Positions 55,262 to 63,673 of a stretch of DNA of 64,000 nt are shown here, piece after piece. The position numbers and the translations under genes are program-made. The stretch covers positions 7,068,001 through 7,132,000 of the forward strand of contig NZ_JACHMF010000001.1 in NCBI RefSeq assembly GCF_014204895.1. Reading direction: 5' to 3'. The notes under the pieces are model-generated. The model ran no database searches, was not told where the DNA came from, and worked only from the letters and a program-made list of their open reading frames with translations. Each line of letters begins with the position of its first letter. Position 1 is the stretch's first letter. Source of the stretch: Paractinoplanes abujensis. Its GTDB lineage: Bacteria; Actinomycetota; Actinomycetes; Mycobacteriales; Micromonosporaceae.

Positions 55262-56422
55262 ATGCAGAGCAACCCGCACCGGTGGTTCGGCGTGGGCCAG
55301 AGCGTCGCACCCCGCTCGCGCAAGGCGGGAGCCGAGGCGGCCGCAGAGGCGATCGGCGGGCGGGAGGCCAAGGCCGTCCTCGTGTTCGCGTCGTCCAGTC
55401 ACGACCTGCCCGAGCTGCTGGCCGGGATCCGGCTTGAGGCGGGACCGGACGCCGAGATCGTCGGCGCCACCACCATGGGCGAACTGGGCAGCGCGGGCGT
55501 CACCGACGGCGGGGTCGCGGTCGCGGCGCTGGGCGGCGACGGCTTCACGGTGCAGGTCCGGGTCGCACCGATCGGGCGGTCCGACCCGCGGGCGGCGGGC
55601 TCCCAGGCGGCCGAGGCCCTGCGCGGCCTGGACGACGAGAACCAGGTGCTCATCCTGCTGGCCGACGGCATGACCGGGCAGCCCCAGGAGGTCGTGCGCG
55701 GGGCGTACTCGTCCATCGGCGCGAGTGTCCCGCTCGTCGGCGGGTTCGCGGCGGACGACCGCAAGTTCACCAAGACCTACCAGTTCTACGGCACCGAGGT
55801 GCTCAGCGGGGCTGTCGTCGGGCTCGCGCTCGGCTCGGACGGACCGATCGGCATCGGGGTCGCGCACGGCTGGCGGCGTACGGAACCGCCCATGGTCGTG
55901 ACCAAGGCCAGCGGGCCGCACATCTACGAGCTCGACGGCGAACCCGCCCTGGACGTGCTGCTGCGCCGCAACAACTTCGACGGCTCGGCCGAGGAGTTCT
56001 TCGACCGTGGCCGCAGCCTGCAGCCGCTCGGCCTGTCCCGGCGCAGCGGCGAGGACATCCGGGTGATCCACGCGGGCGACGACGAGGCCCGGTCGGTGTG
56101 GGGCACCGCCGACGTGCCGCAGGGCGCCGTGGTCTGGCTGATGGAGGGCGACCGGCAGGCGCTGATCGACGGCGCGGCCTGGTCGTGCACCGAGGCCATG
56201 GCCCGGCTGGAGGGCATGCCGCCGCTCGGGGTGCTCGCCTTCGACTGCGGCGGACGCCGGGCCGGGCTGATCGACGGCGGGCTGGAACAGGAGATGCAGG
56301 CCATGCGGACGGCCCTGAGCGACGCGCCGTTTGCCGGCTTCTACACCCACGGCGAGATCGCCCGGGTGCGAGGCGCGCTCGGCACCCACCACCTGACCCT
56401 CGTCACGCTGGCCCTGGCCTGA
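55262..56422 (+). CDS. FIST-domain sensory protein
   Basis: This 386-residue protein is made of FIST N and FIST C domains, proposed to bind small ligands such as amino acids. FIST N shows VLVFASSSHDLPELLAGI and EIVGATTMGELGSAGVTDGG. FIST C shows PLVGGFAADDRKFTKTYQFYGTEVLSGAVV and the C-terminal FAGFYTHGEIARV. No transmembrane or output domain is present. The next gene, a GAF-GGDEF-EAL protein, starts 4 bp after the stop, so it is the likely output partner; FIST proteins often pair with signalling genes. Confidence 0.92.
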   Translation: MQSNPHRWFGVGQSVAPRSRKAGAEAAAEAIGGREAKAVLVFASSSHDLPELLAGIRLEAGPDAEIVGATTMGELGSAGVTDGGVAVAALGGDGFTVQVRVAPIGRSDPRAAGSQAAEALRGLDDENQVLILLADGMTGQPQEVVRGAYSSIGASVPLVGGFAADDRKFTKTYQFYGTEVLSGAVVGLALGSDGPIGIGVAHGWRRTEPPMVVTKASGPHIYELDGEPALDVLLRRNNFDGSAEEFFDRGRSLQPLGLSRRSGEDIRVIHAGDDEARSVWGTADVPQGAVVWLMEGDRQALIDGAAWSCTEAMARLEGMPPLGVLAFDCGGRRAGLIDGGLEQEMQAMRTALSDAPFAGFYTHGEIARVRGALGTHHLTLVTLALA

Positions 56423-56425
56423 GCC

Positions 56426-58633
56426 ATGCCGTCCTGGTCCTCGCGCCTGCTGACCGAGTACTTCACCGCGGTCAACGCGGCCGCCGACGAGACCGCGGCG
56501 ATCGCCGGCGCGGTGGAGCGGGCCACCGAGATGGTCGAGGCCGAAGTGGGCGCGGTGGTGCGCGAGGGCCGGGTCCTCGGGGCGTACGGGTTCGGGCCGG
56601 TCGTGCCCGAGGCCCAGCTGCATGAGGTCGCCGCGGGGCAGCCGATGCTCGAGGTCCCGTACGTGGGGGAACTGCACGCGGTCAGCAACCCGCTCGGCTC
56701 CGAGACGGGCGACGCGCTGATCGTGGCCCGGCTGTCCGAGCCGTTCGAGCCGGCCGAGCGTCAGATGCTGCAGGGCATGGGTCAGGTGCTCGGGCTGGCT
56801 TTGCGCAGCATCCGCGTGCTCGCCGCGGAACGGCACCTGCGGGCCGAGAAGGAGCGGCAGGCGAGCTCGGCCCAGACCCAGCAGCGGCTTGTCGAATCGC
56901 TGCTCACGATCCAGCGGGCGATCTCGGCCCGGCGCCCGCTGCCCGAGATCCTGGACGCGGTCACCGGCGGAGCGGCCGAACTGCTGAGCGGGGCCACTGT
57001 CACCCTGTTGCTGGCCGAGGGCGGCCCCGACCGCCGGCTCACCGTTGCCTCGAAGTGCGGCGACGAGACCACGCCGCCGGAGAGCCTGGCCCGGGCCGCG
57101 ATGGCGGGCGGCGCGGTGGTGGTGCGGCCCGACGGCGCCGGCTGGATGATCGCCGCACCTGTCCGGGTCACCGGTGAGATGGCCGGCAGCCTGGTCGCGC
57201 ACCTGCCCGGCGTCGGCGGGCAGCAGACCGAGCAGCGTGACCAGCTGGCCGCGTTCGCCCAGCAGGTGAGCTTGGCGCTGACCGACGCCCGTACGGTCGA
57301 GGCGGTGCGCGAGGCCCACCACGACCCGATCACCGGGCTGCCCAACCGGGCGTTGTTCCTCAAGATCCTCAATCGGGTGCTGGCCTCCCGGGTCACCACG
57401 GCCGACCCCACCAGCGTGCTCTTCATCGACCTGGACCGGTTCAAGGTGGTCAACGACAGCCTCGGCCACGACGCCGGCGACCAGTTGCTCGCGCTCGTCG
57501 CCCGGCGGCTGCGCGGATGCGTACGGGCCAGCGACACCACGGCCCGGCTGGGCGGGGACGAATTCGCCGCGCTGCTGCACGACTTGCCGGCCGCGGCGGC
57601 CCAGGTGGTCGGCGAACGGATCGTGGCCGCCATCAAGGAGCCGTTCCGGTTGGCCGGGCGCGAGGTGTTCATCGGCGCCGGCGTGGGGATCGCGATTTCG
57701 CGCGAGGGCGAGCAGAGCTCCGAGGAACTGCTGCACAACGCGGACGTGGCGATGTACCGGGCCAAGAAGGGCGGCCCGAGCCGGGTGCTGCTCTACGAGC
57801 CGTACATGCACGCCGAGGCTTTGGAACGGCTCAGCCTGCGCGGCGACCTGCAACGGGCGCTGCGCGAGGGTGAGTTCCGGCTGCAGTATCAACCGCTGGT
57901 CCGGCTGGCCGACGGGCAGCCGGCCGGGGTGGAGGCCCTGATCCGCTGGGAGAGCCCGGTGCGCGGATTCGTCTCGCCGGTCGACTTCATCCCGATCGCC
58001 GAGGAGTTCGGGCTGATCGTCGACATCGGCCAGTGGGTGCTGGAGACCAGTGCCGTCCAGGTCGCCAAGTGGCGGCGGGACTTTCCCGACCTGGGACTCA
58101 ACGTCAACGTCTCCGGGCATCAGCTGGTCCACCCGAGGTTCGCCGACAACGTGATGCGGGCGCTGGCCATCGCGGGGCTGCCGTCGAGCGCGGTGACGCT
58201 CGAACTGACCGAGTCGGTGCTGATGAGCGAGCCCGATCTGGGCAAGTCGGCCCTGCACCAGCTGCGCGGGCTCGGTGTGCAGCTGTCGATCGACGACTTC
58301 GGCACCGGGTATTCGTCGCTGGCCTACCTGCGCGAGCTGCCGGTGGACGAACTCAAGATCGACCGGGCCTTCATCGCACGGGCCGAGTTGACGGCCGAGG
58401 ATCTTGCTTTGGTCCGTACGATCGTCGAGCTCTCGCAGATTTTGGGTCTGCGCGTGGTGGCCGAGGGAATAGAAAATGCCGCCCAATTGGCGGCGTTGCG
58501 AGGGCTCGGCTGCGGTTACGGGCAGGGTTATCACCTGTGCCGGCCCGTTGATCCGGCGGTGATGCCCGATCAGTTGGCCCGAGCGCAAGATGGGTCACCC
58601 GTTGGCGTACTTGATCACCGCTCTACCGCATGA
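56426..58633 (+). CDS. GAF-GGDEF-EAL cyclic di-GMP turnover protein
   Basis: This 735-residue cytosolic protein has one or two GAF-like domains (about residues 20-290). A GGDEF domain follows with an intact GGDEF at 376-380 and an RxxD inhibitory site (RASD) five residues before it. The EAL domain starts with EAL at 503-505 and has ELTESVL, IDDFGTGYSSLAYL and DELKIDRAFI. Both catalytic domains look complete, so it could make and degrade c-di-GMP, with GAF ligands or the FIST partner setting the balance. There is no membrane segment. Confidence 0.93.
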   Translation: MPSWSSRLLTEYFTAVNAAADETAAIAGAVERATEMVEAEVGAVVREGRVLGAYGFGPVVPEAQLHEVAAGQPMLEVPYVGELHAVSNPLGSETGDALIVARLSEPFEPAERQMLQGMGQVLGLALRSIRVLAAERHLRAEKERQASSAQTQQRLVESLLTIQRAISARRPLPEILDAVTGGAAELLSGATVTLLLAEGGPDRRLTVASKCGDETTPPESLARAAMAGGAVVVRPDGAGWMIAAPVRVTGEMAGSLVAHLPGVGGQQTEQRDQLAAFAQQVSLALTDARTVEAVREAHHDPITGLPNRALFLKILNRVLASRVTTADPTSVLFIDLDRFKVVNDSLGHDAGDQLLALVARRLRGCVRASDTTARLGGDEFAALLHDLPAAAAQVVGERIVAAIKEPFRLAGREVFIGAGVGIAISREGEQSSEELLHNADVAMYRAKKGGPSRVLLYEPYMHAEALERLSLRGDLQRALREGEFRLQYQPLVRLADGQPAGVEALIRWESPVRGFVSPVDFIPIAEEFGLIVDIGQWVLETSAVQVAKWRRDFPDLGLNVNVSGHQLVHPRFADNVMRALAIAGLPSSAVTLELTESVLMSEPDLGKSALHQLRGLGVQLSIDDFGTGYSSLAYLRELPVDELKIDRAFIARAELTAEDLALVRTIVELSQILGLRVVAEGIENAAQLAALRGLGCGYGQGYHLCRPVDPAVMPDQLARAQDGSPVGVLDHRSTA

Positions 58634-58693
58634 GCCATGCTCTAGGGGTACTTTTCGGCTAAATAAGACATTTGCCCCGGAAGGAAAATAACG

Positions 58694-58993
58694 GTGACAC
58701 CCTTCGCGTTGCTCTTCCTGCTTGCCCTCGCGGGTTCCTCGTGTTTCGCCCTCGGCCGGGCCCTCGGCCGCGGTGAGCGCTACGAGAAGGGGTACCGCGA
58801 AGGCTTCCGGGACGGCGAAACCGGATCCCTGGCCCGTGCGGCACGTCTCATTCAGCTGAACGACCGGCCGTCGATCGCGCCCGCCATCGAATCCATGCTC
58901 GGGCCGTACGCGGTGCCGCAACAGCAATTGCCGGGACGCACCGCCTCGCCGGCGGTTACCGCGGTTCCGGTGCGTCCACAACTCGCCATTTGA
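58694..58993 (+). CDS. Small membrane-anchored hypothetical protein
   Basis: This 99-residue GTG-started protein has one N-terminal hydrophobic helix (PFALLFLLALAGSSCFALG), a charged amphipathic segment (GERYEKGYREGFRDGETG), and a Pro/Val-rich tail. GGAAGGA precedes the start. I do not recognise the family. A perfect terminator lies just downstream. Confidence 0.65.
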   Translation: MTPFALLFLLALAGSSCFALGRALGRGERYEKGYREGFRDGETGSLARAARLIQLNDRPSIAPAIESMLGPYAVPQQQLPGRTASPAVTAVPVRPQLAI

Positions 58994-59006
58994 AAATCAA
59001 CTCGCG

Positions 59007-59034
59007 GGGGTACGGCCGGGGGCCGTACCCCTTT
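59007..59034. terminator. Bidirectional terminator
   Basis: A perfect 11-bp inverted repeat GGGGTACGGCC / GGCCGTACCCC with loop GGG and TTT after it separates two convergent genes. Confidence 0.88.
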
Positions 59035-59041
59035 CTCATTG

Positions 59042-60001
59042 TCAGCCCAGAACCAGCTTGCGCAGAATCATGTTGAGCGCGACACCGGCCATCAGGCCGA
59101 GGAGGCCGATCGCGAGAGCCCGCCGGCCCAGACGCTCGCGACGGAACATGGCGACGCCGCCGAAAATCGCCGCGAACGGGCCGATCAGATACGGGACCAG
59201 CACGGCCAAGCCGGCCAGGACGAACGCCACGATGCTGAACGGGTTGCCGGAGCGCTTGGCCGCCGAGGCCTGTGGCTGATTGCTGACCATGTACGGCGGG
59301 GGCTGCGCGCTGAACGGCGGCGGGGTATAGGGGGCGGGCGGCGGGGCCGGCTGCTGAACCGCCGGGAAGCCGTTGACGGCCGTGGCGTCCCTTGCGGGCG
59401 CGGGCGGCTGATAGCCCGGTCCGGGGACGTCGAAAGTCGAGGTCGCGTCGGTAGCCCACGCCGGCTGCGGCACACCGCCCGGCCCCGTGGTCTGCCAGGT
59501 GGCTTGCGGCTCGCCGGCCTGCCAAGCCGGACCGGACACCTGCGGAGACCCGGCCCAGGACGGCTCGGCCACCGGCTCGCTGAGACGGGCGTGCTCGGCC
59601 GAGGGCTCACTCGACTGCCACGACGCGTTGGGCGACGCCCAGGACGGCTGCTCCGGCGGCTGAGCCGGCCATTGCTGGCTTTGTGCTTGTGTGGGCCATT
59701 GCTGGCCTTGTTCCTGCGTGGGCCATTGCTGGCTTTGCTGCTGCGTGGGCCAGTGCTGGCTCGGCTCCTGGGCCGCCCACTGCTGGCTTTGCTGCTGCGC
59801 CGGCCACTGCGGGCTTTGCTCCTGTGGGGGCCAATGCTGGCCTGGGGCCGGGGCCGGCCACTCGTTCGGCGGCGGGGTCGGCCAGGCCGCGTCGGGGGCC
59901 GGCGACTGCGGCCCGGCCGGCGGGGGTGCGGCCTGATAGCCGCAGTTGCCGCACCAGCCATTCGGCTGGACCGCGGCCGAACCACAGTTCAAGCAGGTCA
60001 T
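59042..60001 (-). CDS. Zinc-ribbon, glutamine/tryptophan-repeat membrane protein (DUF4190-like)
   Basis: This 319-residue protein starts at ATG 60001 (GGAAAGAG upstream) with a zinc ribbon (CLNCG...CGNCG). Residues of about 50-115 hold seven nine-residue repeats of the type QSQQWPTQE, encoded by a 27-bp tandem repeat. A longer Pro/Gln/Ala-rich region follows. The C-terminal 75 residues form two membrane helices (FSIVAFVLAGLAVLVPYLIG and ALAIGLLGLMAGVALNMIL) in a DUF4190-like arrangement. Function is unknown; the disordered cytosolic region may be an interaction platform. Confidence 0.78.
   Translation of the reverse strand: MTCLNCGSAAVQPNGWCGNCGYQAAPPPAGPQSPAPDAAWPTPPPNEWPAPAPGQHWPPQEQSPQWPAQQQSQQWAAQEPSQHWPTQQQSQQWPTQEQGQQWPTQAQSQQWPAQPPEQPSWASPNASWQSSEPSAEHARLSEPVAEPSWAGSPQVSGPAWQAGEPQATWQTTGPGGVPQPAWATDATSTFDVPGPGYQPPAPARDATAVNGFPAVQQPAPPPAPYTPPPFSAQPPPYMVSNQPQASAAKRSGNPFSIVAFVLAGLAVLVPYLIGPFAAIFGGVAMFRRERLGRRALAIGLLGLMAGVALNMILRKLVLG
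59661..59849. repeat. 27-bp in-frame coding minisatellite
   Basis: Seven 27-bp units (starts 59661, 59688, 59715, 59742, 59769, 59796, 59823) encode nine-residue Gln/Trp/Pro units in the zinc-ribbon membrane protein. The length is conserved in every unit while bases vary, so coding constraint is likely. Confidence 0.88.
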
Positions 60002-60016
60002 GGACGCTCTTTCCGG

Positions 60017-60053
60017 GGGTTGCAGGTCGACATTTGCCATCGACCTGCAACCC
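60017..60053. terminator. Hairpin terminator downstream of yqeY
   Basis: A perfect 14-bp inverted repeat GGGTTGCAGGTCGA / TCGACCTGCAACCC with a 9-nt loop lies between the yqeY stop and the next minus-strand gene. Confidence 0.82.
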
Positions 60054-60068
60054 GCGGACTTGAGCTGA

Positions 60069-60521
60069 TCAGCCGAGCTGTTTGCGCACCTCGGCCGCCA
60101 CCCGGCCGCCCTCGGCGCGGCCGGCCACCGCGGCCTGCGCCGCCTTCATGGCCGGACCCATCTGGCCCTTGCCGGTGAAGCCGCCCGCCGCCAGCGCCCC
60201 CGCCACCAGCTCGGCGATCTCGTCGTCGCTGAGCTGCCGAGGCAGATAACGCTCGATCACCTCGCCCTCGGAGCGCTCCTTGGCCGCCTGCTCGGCCCGG
60301 CCCGCGTCGGCGAACGCCGTGGCCGCCTCGCGACGCTTCTTCGACTCCTTGCTCAGCACGGCCAGCACCTCGTCGTCGGAGAGGTCGCGCGCCTCGGTGC
60401 CGGCCACCTCGGCGTTGCGTACGGCGGCCAGCGCCATCCGCAGCGTCGCCGTGGTCAGCTCGTCGCGGCCCTTCATGGCGGCGTGCAAGTCATCGTTCAG
60501 ACGGTCCTTCAGCGTTCCCAT
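60069..60521 (-). CDS. GatB/YqeY domain-containing protein
   Basis: This 150-residue stand-alone YqeY protein is related to the tail domain of GatB that contacts tRNA. Family motifs are LKDRLNDDLHAAMKGRDELTTATLRMALAAVRNAEV near the N-terminus and the C-terminal GKGQMGPAMKAAQAAVAGRAEGGRVAAEVRKQLG. The role outside the amidotransferase complex is unknown. Its start is only 26 bp from the divergent metallophosphoesterase start. Confidence 0.92.
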   Translation of the reverse strand: MGTLKDRLNDDLHAAMKGRDELTTATLRMALAAVRNAEVAGTEARDLSDDEVLAVLSKESKKRREAATAFADAGRAEQAAKERSEGEVIERYLPRQLSDDEIAELVAGALAAGGFTGKGQMGPAMKAAQAAVAGRAEGGRVAAEVRKQLG

Positions 60522-60547
60522 GGACGGAGAAACTACCCTTGCTTTCC

Positions 60548-61456
60548 ATGCGCAAGCGCTCCCTTTTCGCCCTCGGTTCCGGTGTCGTCGCCGCGGGCGC
60601 CGCCACGTTCGCCTACGCCTCGCTGGTCGAGCGCAACATGTTCACGCTCCGGCGCTTCGACGTGCCGGTCCTCGAGCCGGATGCCGAGCCCCTGCGCATC
60701 CTCCACCTCTCCGACCTGCACATGATGCCTGACCAGCGGCGCAAGCAGAACTGGGTGGCCGCACTGAGCGGTCTCGACCCCGACCTGGTGGTCGTCACGG
60801 GCGACAACATGGCCGACCCCGAATCGGTGCCCGGCGTGCTGCGCGCCCTCGACCCGCTGCTGTCGGTACCCGGCGCGTTCGTCTTCGGCTCGAACGACTA
60901 CCGCGGCCCGCGCCTGAAGAACCCCTTTTCGTACCTGGTGCGCCCGTCCTCCGAATACGAGGAGGACCAGCTCAAACGACCCAACCTCCCCACCGAGGAC
61001 CTGCGCGCGGCAATGGTGGACGCGGGCTGGGCCGACCTCAACAACGCCCGTACGGTGCTCAAAGCCGGCGGCCGCTCCATCGAGCTGGCCGGCGTCGACG
61101 ACCCGCACATCAGCCGCGACGACTACCAGTCGGTGGCCGGCCCCATCTCCACGGGCGCCGACGTCCACCTGGGCGTCACCCACACCCCCGCCTCCCGCGT
61201 GCTCGACGCCATGGCCGCCGACGGCTTCGAGCTGCTCCTGGCCGGCCACACCCACGGCGGCCAGGTCTGCGTCCCGTTCTACGGCGCCCTCACCACCAAC
61301 TGCGACCTCCCCCGCTCGATGGCGAAGGGCCTGCACCGTTGGCCCGGCTCCGACTCCTGGCTGCACGTCTCGGCCGGCCTGGGCACCCACCCCACCGCCC
61401 CCGTCCGCTTCAGCTGCGTCCCGGAAGCCTCCATCCTCACCCTGATCCCACGCTGA
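60548..61456 (+). CDS. Membrane-anchored metallophosphoesterase
   Basis: This 302-residue calcineurin-like phosphoesterase has an N-terminal signal-anchor ([21 protein letters not shown]). The metal-binding motifs are [15 protein letters not shown] (DxH), VVTGDNM (GDxx), FGSNDY in place of the usual [12 protein letters not shown], and [14 protein letters not shown] (GHTH). The GSND change is common in this actinobacterial group. It is the Rv3683 equivalent. ATG 60548 was chosen over TTG 60539. The substrate is unknown; YkuE-like enzymes are the closest pattern. Confidence 0.88.
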   Translation: MRKRSLFALGSGVVAAGAATFAYASLVERNMFTLRRFDVPVLEPDAEPLRILHLSDLHMMPDQRRKQNWVAALSGLDPDLVVVTGDNMADPESVPGVLRALDPLLSVPGAFVFGSNDYRGPRLKNPFSYLVRPSSEYEEDQLKRPNLPTEDLRAAMVDAGWADLNNARTVLKAGGRSIELAGVDDPHISRDDYQSVAGPISTGADVHLGVTHTPASRVLDAMAADGFELLLAGHTHGGQVCVPFYGALTTNCDLPRSMAKGLHRWPGSDSWLHVSAGLGTHPTAPVRFSCVPEASILTLIPR

Positions 61457-61528
61457 CCTGCGGTTTTACTGTTAGGGGGATACCGATTTCGTTCCCGCCC
61501 CGGCGTCGGATAGTATTTCCAGGCAGCT

Positions 61529-61605
<77 letters not shown>

Positions 61606-61608
61606 GTT

Positions 61609-61641
61609 CAAGGGCCGTTTCCACTTGTGGAAGCGGCCCTT
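61609..61641 (+). terminator. Intrinsic terminator after tRNA-Pro
   Basis: Arms CAAGGGCCG-TTTCCAC and GTGGAA-GCGGCCCTTG pair around a TT tip, with TTG after. From here to 61940 there is no gene that I can support. Confidence 0.85.
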
Positions 61642-61752
61642 GTTGCGTCACCGACTACTTTTGGGGCCCCCGACGCCATCGCGGTCATGGCGCTGGCCGA
61701 CGGCGGACCGATGATGACCTCGCGTGGCGGGTCAGTGGCGCAGTGAGGTAGG

Positions 61753-61847
61753 CGAGTCGGCTCGGGCGTCGGGCGTGGGTGGCGGTGGGCGAGTCCGCTT
61801 GGGCGTCAGGCGTGGGTGGCGATGGGCGGTGGGCCAGTCCGCTCGGG
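61753..61847. repeat. Short imperfect direct repeats, 37-44 bp
   Basis: The phrase CGAGTC(G/C)GCT(C/T)GGGCGTC(G/A)GG plus CGTGGGTGGCG(G/A)TGGG occurs at 61753 and 61790, with a partial third copy near 61834, in the G-rich gap before the TauE-like gene. It appears non-coding. Confidence 0.6.
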
Positions 61848-61940
61848 TCTGCGAGCGGCGGTCGTGGTGGCGCTGTGAGGTGAGCTACCCGGGTCGAGGC
61901 TGCGCACTTCGGCTGCCGGCGGCGTCAATACGGTGACCGG

Positions 61941-62693
61941 GTGCGGGTGGGCGACGCGTTCGTGCTGGTGGCCGGTGGGGTCGGCGGCGGGCTGACCGGG
62001 TCCATGGCCGGGCTCGCCTCGCTGGTCAGTTATCCGGCGCTGCTGGCCGTGGGGCTGCCACCGATCGCCGCCAACGTCACCAACACCGTCGCCCTGTTGT
62101 CGAACACCGTGGGCACCGCGATCGGGGCCCGCCGCGAGCTGCGCGGCCACGGGCGGCGGCTGGCCCGGCTGTGTGCCGCGGCCGCCGTAGGTGGTCTGGG
62201 CGGTGCGGTGCTGCTGCTGGCCACACCGTCGTCGGCGTTCGAGCGGATCGTGCCAGCGCTCGTGGCGCTCGGCGCGGTGCTTCTGCTGCTACGCGACCAG
62301 CTGCGCCGGTGGGCCGGTCACCGCTCGATGCCGGCGCTGCTGCTGGGCGGGGCGATCTGCCTGATCGGCGTGTACGGCGGCTACTTCGGCGCGGCCGCCG
62401 GCGTCCTCATGCTGGCAGTGCTGTCGGTGGCCGCAACCGAGCCGCTGCCCGTGACGAACGCGATGAAGAGCATCGTGCTGGGCGCCTCCAACCTGGCGGC
62501 CGCGATCATCTACGCCGTCGTGGCCCCGGTCAACTGGGCCGCCGCGGGCCTGATGGCGGTTGGTTGCCTGCTCGGCAGCTGGCTGGGCCCGACGTTCGTC
62601 CGCCGGATCCCGGAACGCCCCTTGCGCGTCGCGATCGCCCTGGCCGCGCTGGGCCTCGCCGCCTACCTGTGGTGGCGCGCCGGCAGTCACTGA
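61941..62693 (+). CDS. TauE/SafE-family membrane transporter
   Basis: This 250-residue integral membrane protein of the TauE/SafE type has about eight helices in two halves, each with the family pattern of glycine- and asparagine-rich helix ends. The first half has GGLTGSMAGLASLVSYPALLAVGLPPIAANVTNTVAL, and the second GVYGGYFGAAAGVLMLAVLS...VTNAMKSIVLGASN. Family members export sulfite, sulfoacetate or similar anions; the substrate here is unknown. The start is GTG 61941. It stands alone in a repeat-rich area. Confidence 0.88.
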   Translation: MRVGDAFVLVAGGVGGGLTGSMAGLASLVSYPALLAVGLPPIAANVTNTVALLSNTVGTAIGARRELRGHGRRLARLCAAAAVGGLGGAVLLLATPSSAFERIVPALVALGAVLLLLRDQLRRWAGHRSMPALLLGGAICLIGVYGGYFGAAAGVLMLAVLSVAATEPLPVTNAMKSIVLGASNLAAAIIYAVVAPVNWAAAGLMAVGCLLGSWLGPTFVRRIPERPLRVAIALAALGLAAYLWWRAGSH

Positions 62694-62765
62694 TCCGCCA
62701 CATCCCGACCTGGCTTGTCCCCGACTTCGACCTCGCCTGCCCGGCGCGGGCTGACCCGTTCCTAA

Positions 62766-62861
62766 GCGCTACCCAGTCCGGCCTCGATCGCGCTACCCAG
62801 TCCGGCCTCGATCGCCCTACCTAGTCCGGCCTCGACCGCCCTACCAAGCCCGGCCTCGACC
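62766..62861. repeat. 24-bp tandem repeat, four units
   Basis: Contiguous 24-bp units at 62766, 62790, 62814 and 62838 (consensus near GCGCTACCCAGTCCGGCCTC plus GATC). The first two are identical and the last two diverge by a few bases. Confidence 0.92.
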
Positions 62862-63161
62862 CGGCCGACCCGTACCAGAACTCCCACCCGGCCCTTCCGG
62901 CCGTCGGCCCGACCCGGCTCCTCTGACCCTCCGGCCCACCTGTCTCCTCCCGGCCCTGATCCAGCGGGCTCGGACTCTGGCGGACGGGCGGCACGGGAGT
63001 CCGGGTGCGGTGCCGCTGTGGTTCCAGCTCCGACCTAGCTGGGCCCTTCCCGGGGCCCCGATCCAGCGCGCCCCGCCTCTGAGGGCTCCGGCTGCCTGGC
63101 TCCGTCCTGGCATGCGTAGCCCAGGGCCCGGCCTGCGTAGCCACGGCTCGGCTCGAGCGGC

Positions 63162-63235
63162 CCTGTCCGACCCGGCCTTGCCCGGCCCTGTCCGACCCGG
63201 CCTTGCCCGGCCCTGTCCACCCGGCCTTGCCCGGC
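63162..63235. repeat. 25-bp tandem repeat, three units
   Basis: Units at 63162, 63187 and 63212 share CCTGTCCGACCCGGCCTTGC plus CCGGC; the third lacks one base. More degraded copies continue on both sides. Confidence 0.88.
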
Positions 63236-63261
63236 CCTATCCGACCCTGTCCGACCCGGTC

Positions 63262-63351
63262 CTGCCGGGCCTGGTTCTGCCGGGCCTGGTTCTGCCGGGC
63301 CTGGTTCTGCCGGGCCTGGTTCTGCCGGGCCTGGTTCTGCCGGGCCTGGTC
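63262..63351. repeat. 15-bp tandem repeat, six units
   Basis: Six contiguous units of CTGCCGGGCCTGGTT run from 63262 to 63351; five are identical and the last ends in C. Frames in both directions would give PGLVL or ARQNQ repeats, but flanking sequence has no gene-like features. The whole 62694-63673 gap has no gene that I can support. Confidence 0.93.
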
Positions 63352-63673
63352 CTGCCCGGTCCCGGGCTTGCCCGGCCTGGTCCTGCCCGATCCGGCCTGA
63401 CCTGGCCCTGCCTGATCCGGCCCTGCCCGATCGCGGCTAAGCCCGCCCATGACTCCGGCTCGGCCGCCCGGCACGCGTGGTTGGTGTCAGCGGCGACGCG
63501 TGATGTGGGTAGTACTTACAGAAGTGCGTGCCCGATGCTGAGGCATTGGCAGGAAGGAGCCGGGGCCGTCCGGGACTCGCCGCCGAAGGCCTTCGGGAGT
63601 CGGGTGCGGCGGGCCGCCGAGGCTGCAAACGCCGAATAGTCACTTACCCGGGTGCTGGCCGGGCCGGGGAGAG

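Noticed and set aside
55184..58588. A 1134-codon frame opposite the FIST and GGDEF-EAL genes
   Set aside because: Spans two well-supported genes on the other strand; no recognisable motif; composition typical of antisense GC3 shadows.
62766..63351. Possible CRISPR array
   Set aside because: Units are directly adjacent with no unique spacers of constant length, and no cas genes are present.
62821..63474. Frames through the tandem repeats giving ARQNQ or PGLVL repeats
   Set aside because: The repeat unit is a multiple of three by chance, so any frame stays open; flanks show no gene features or ribosome site.
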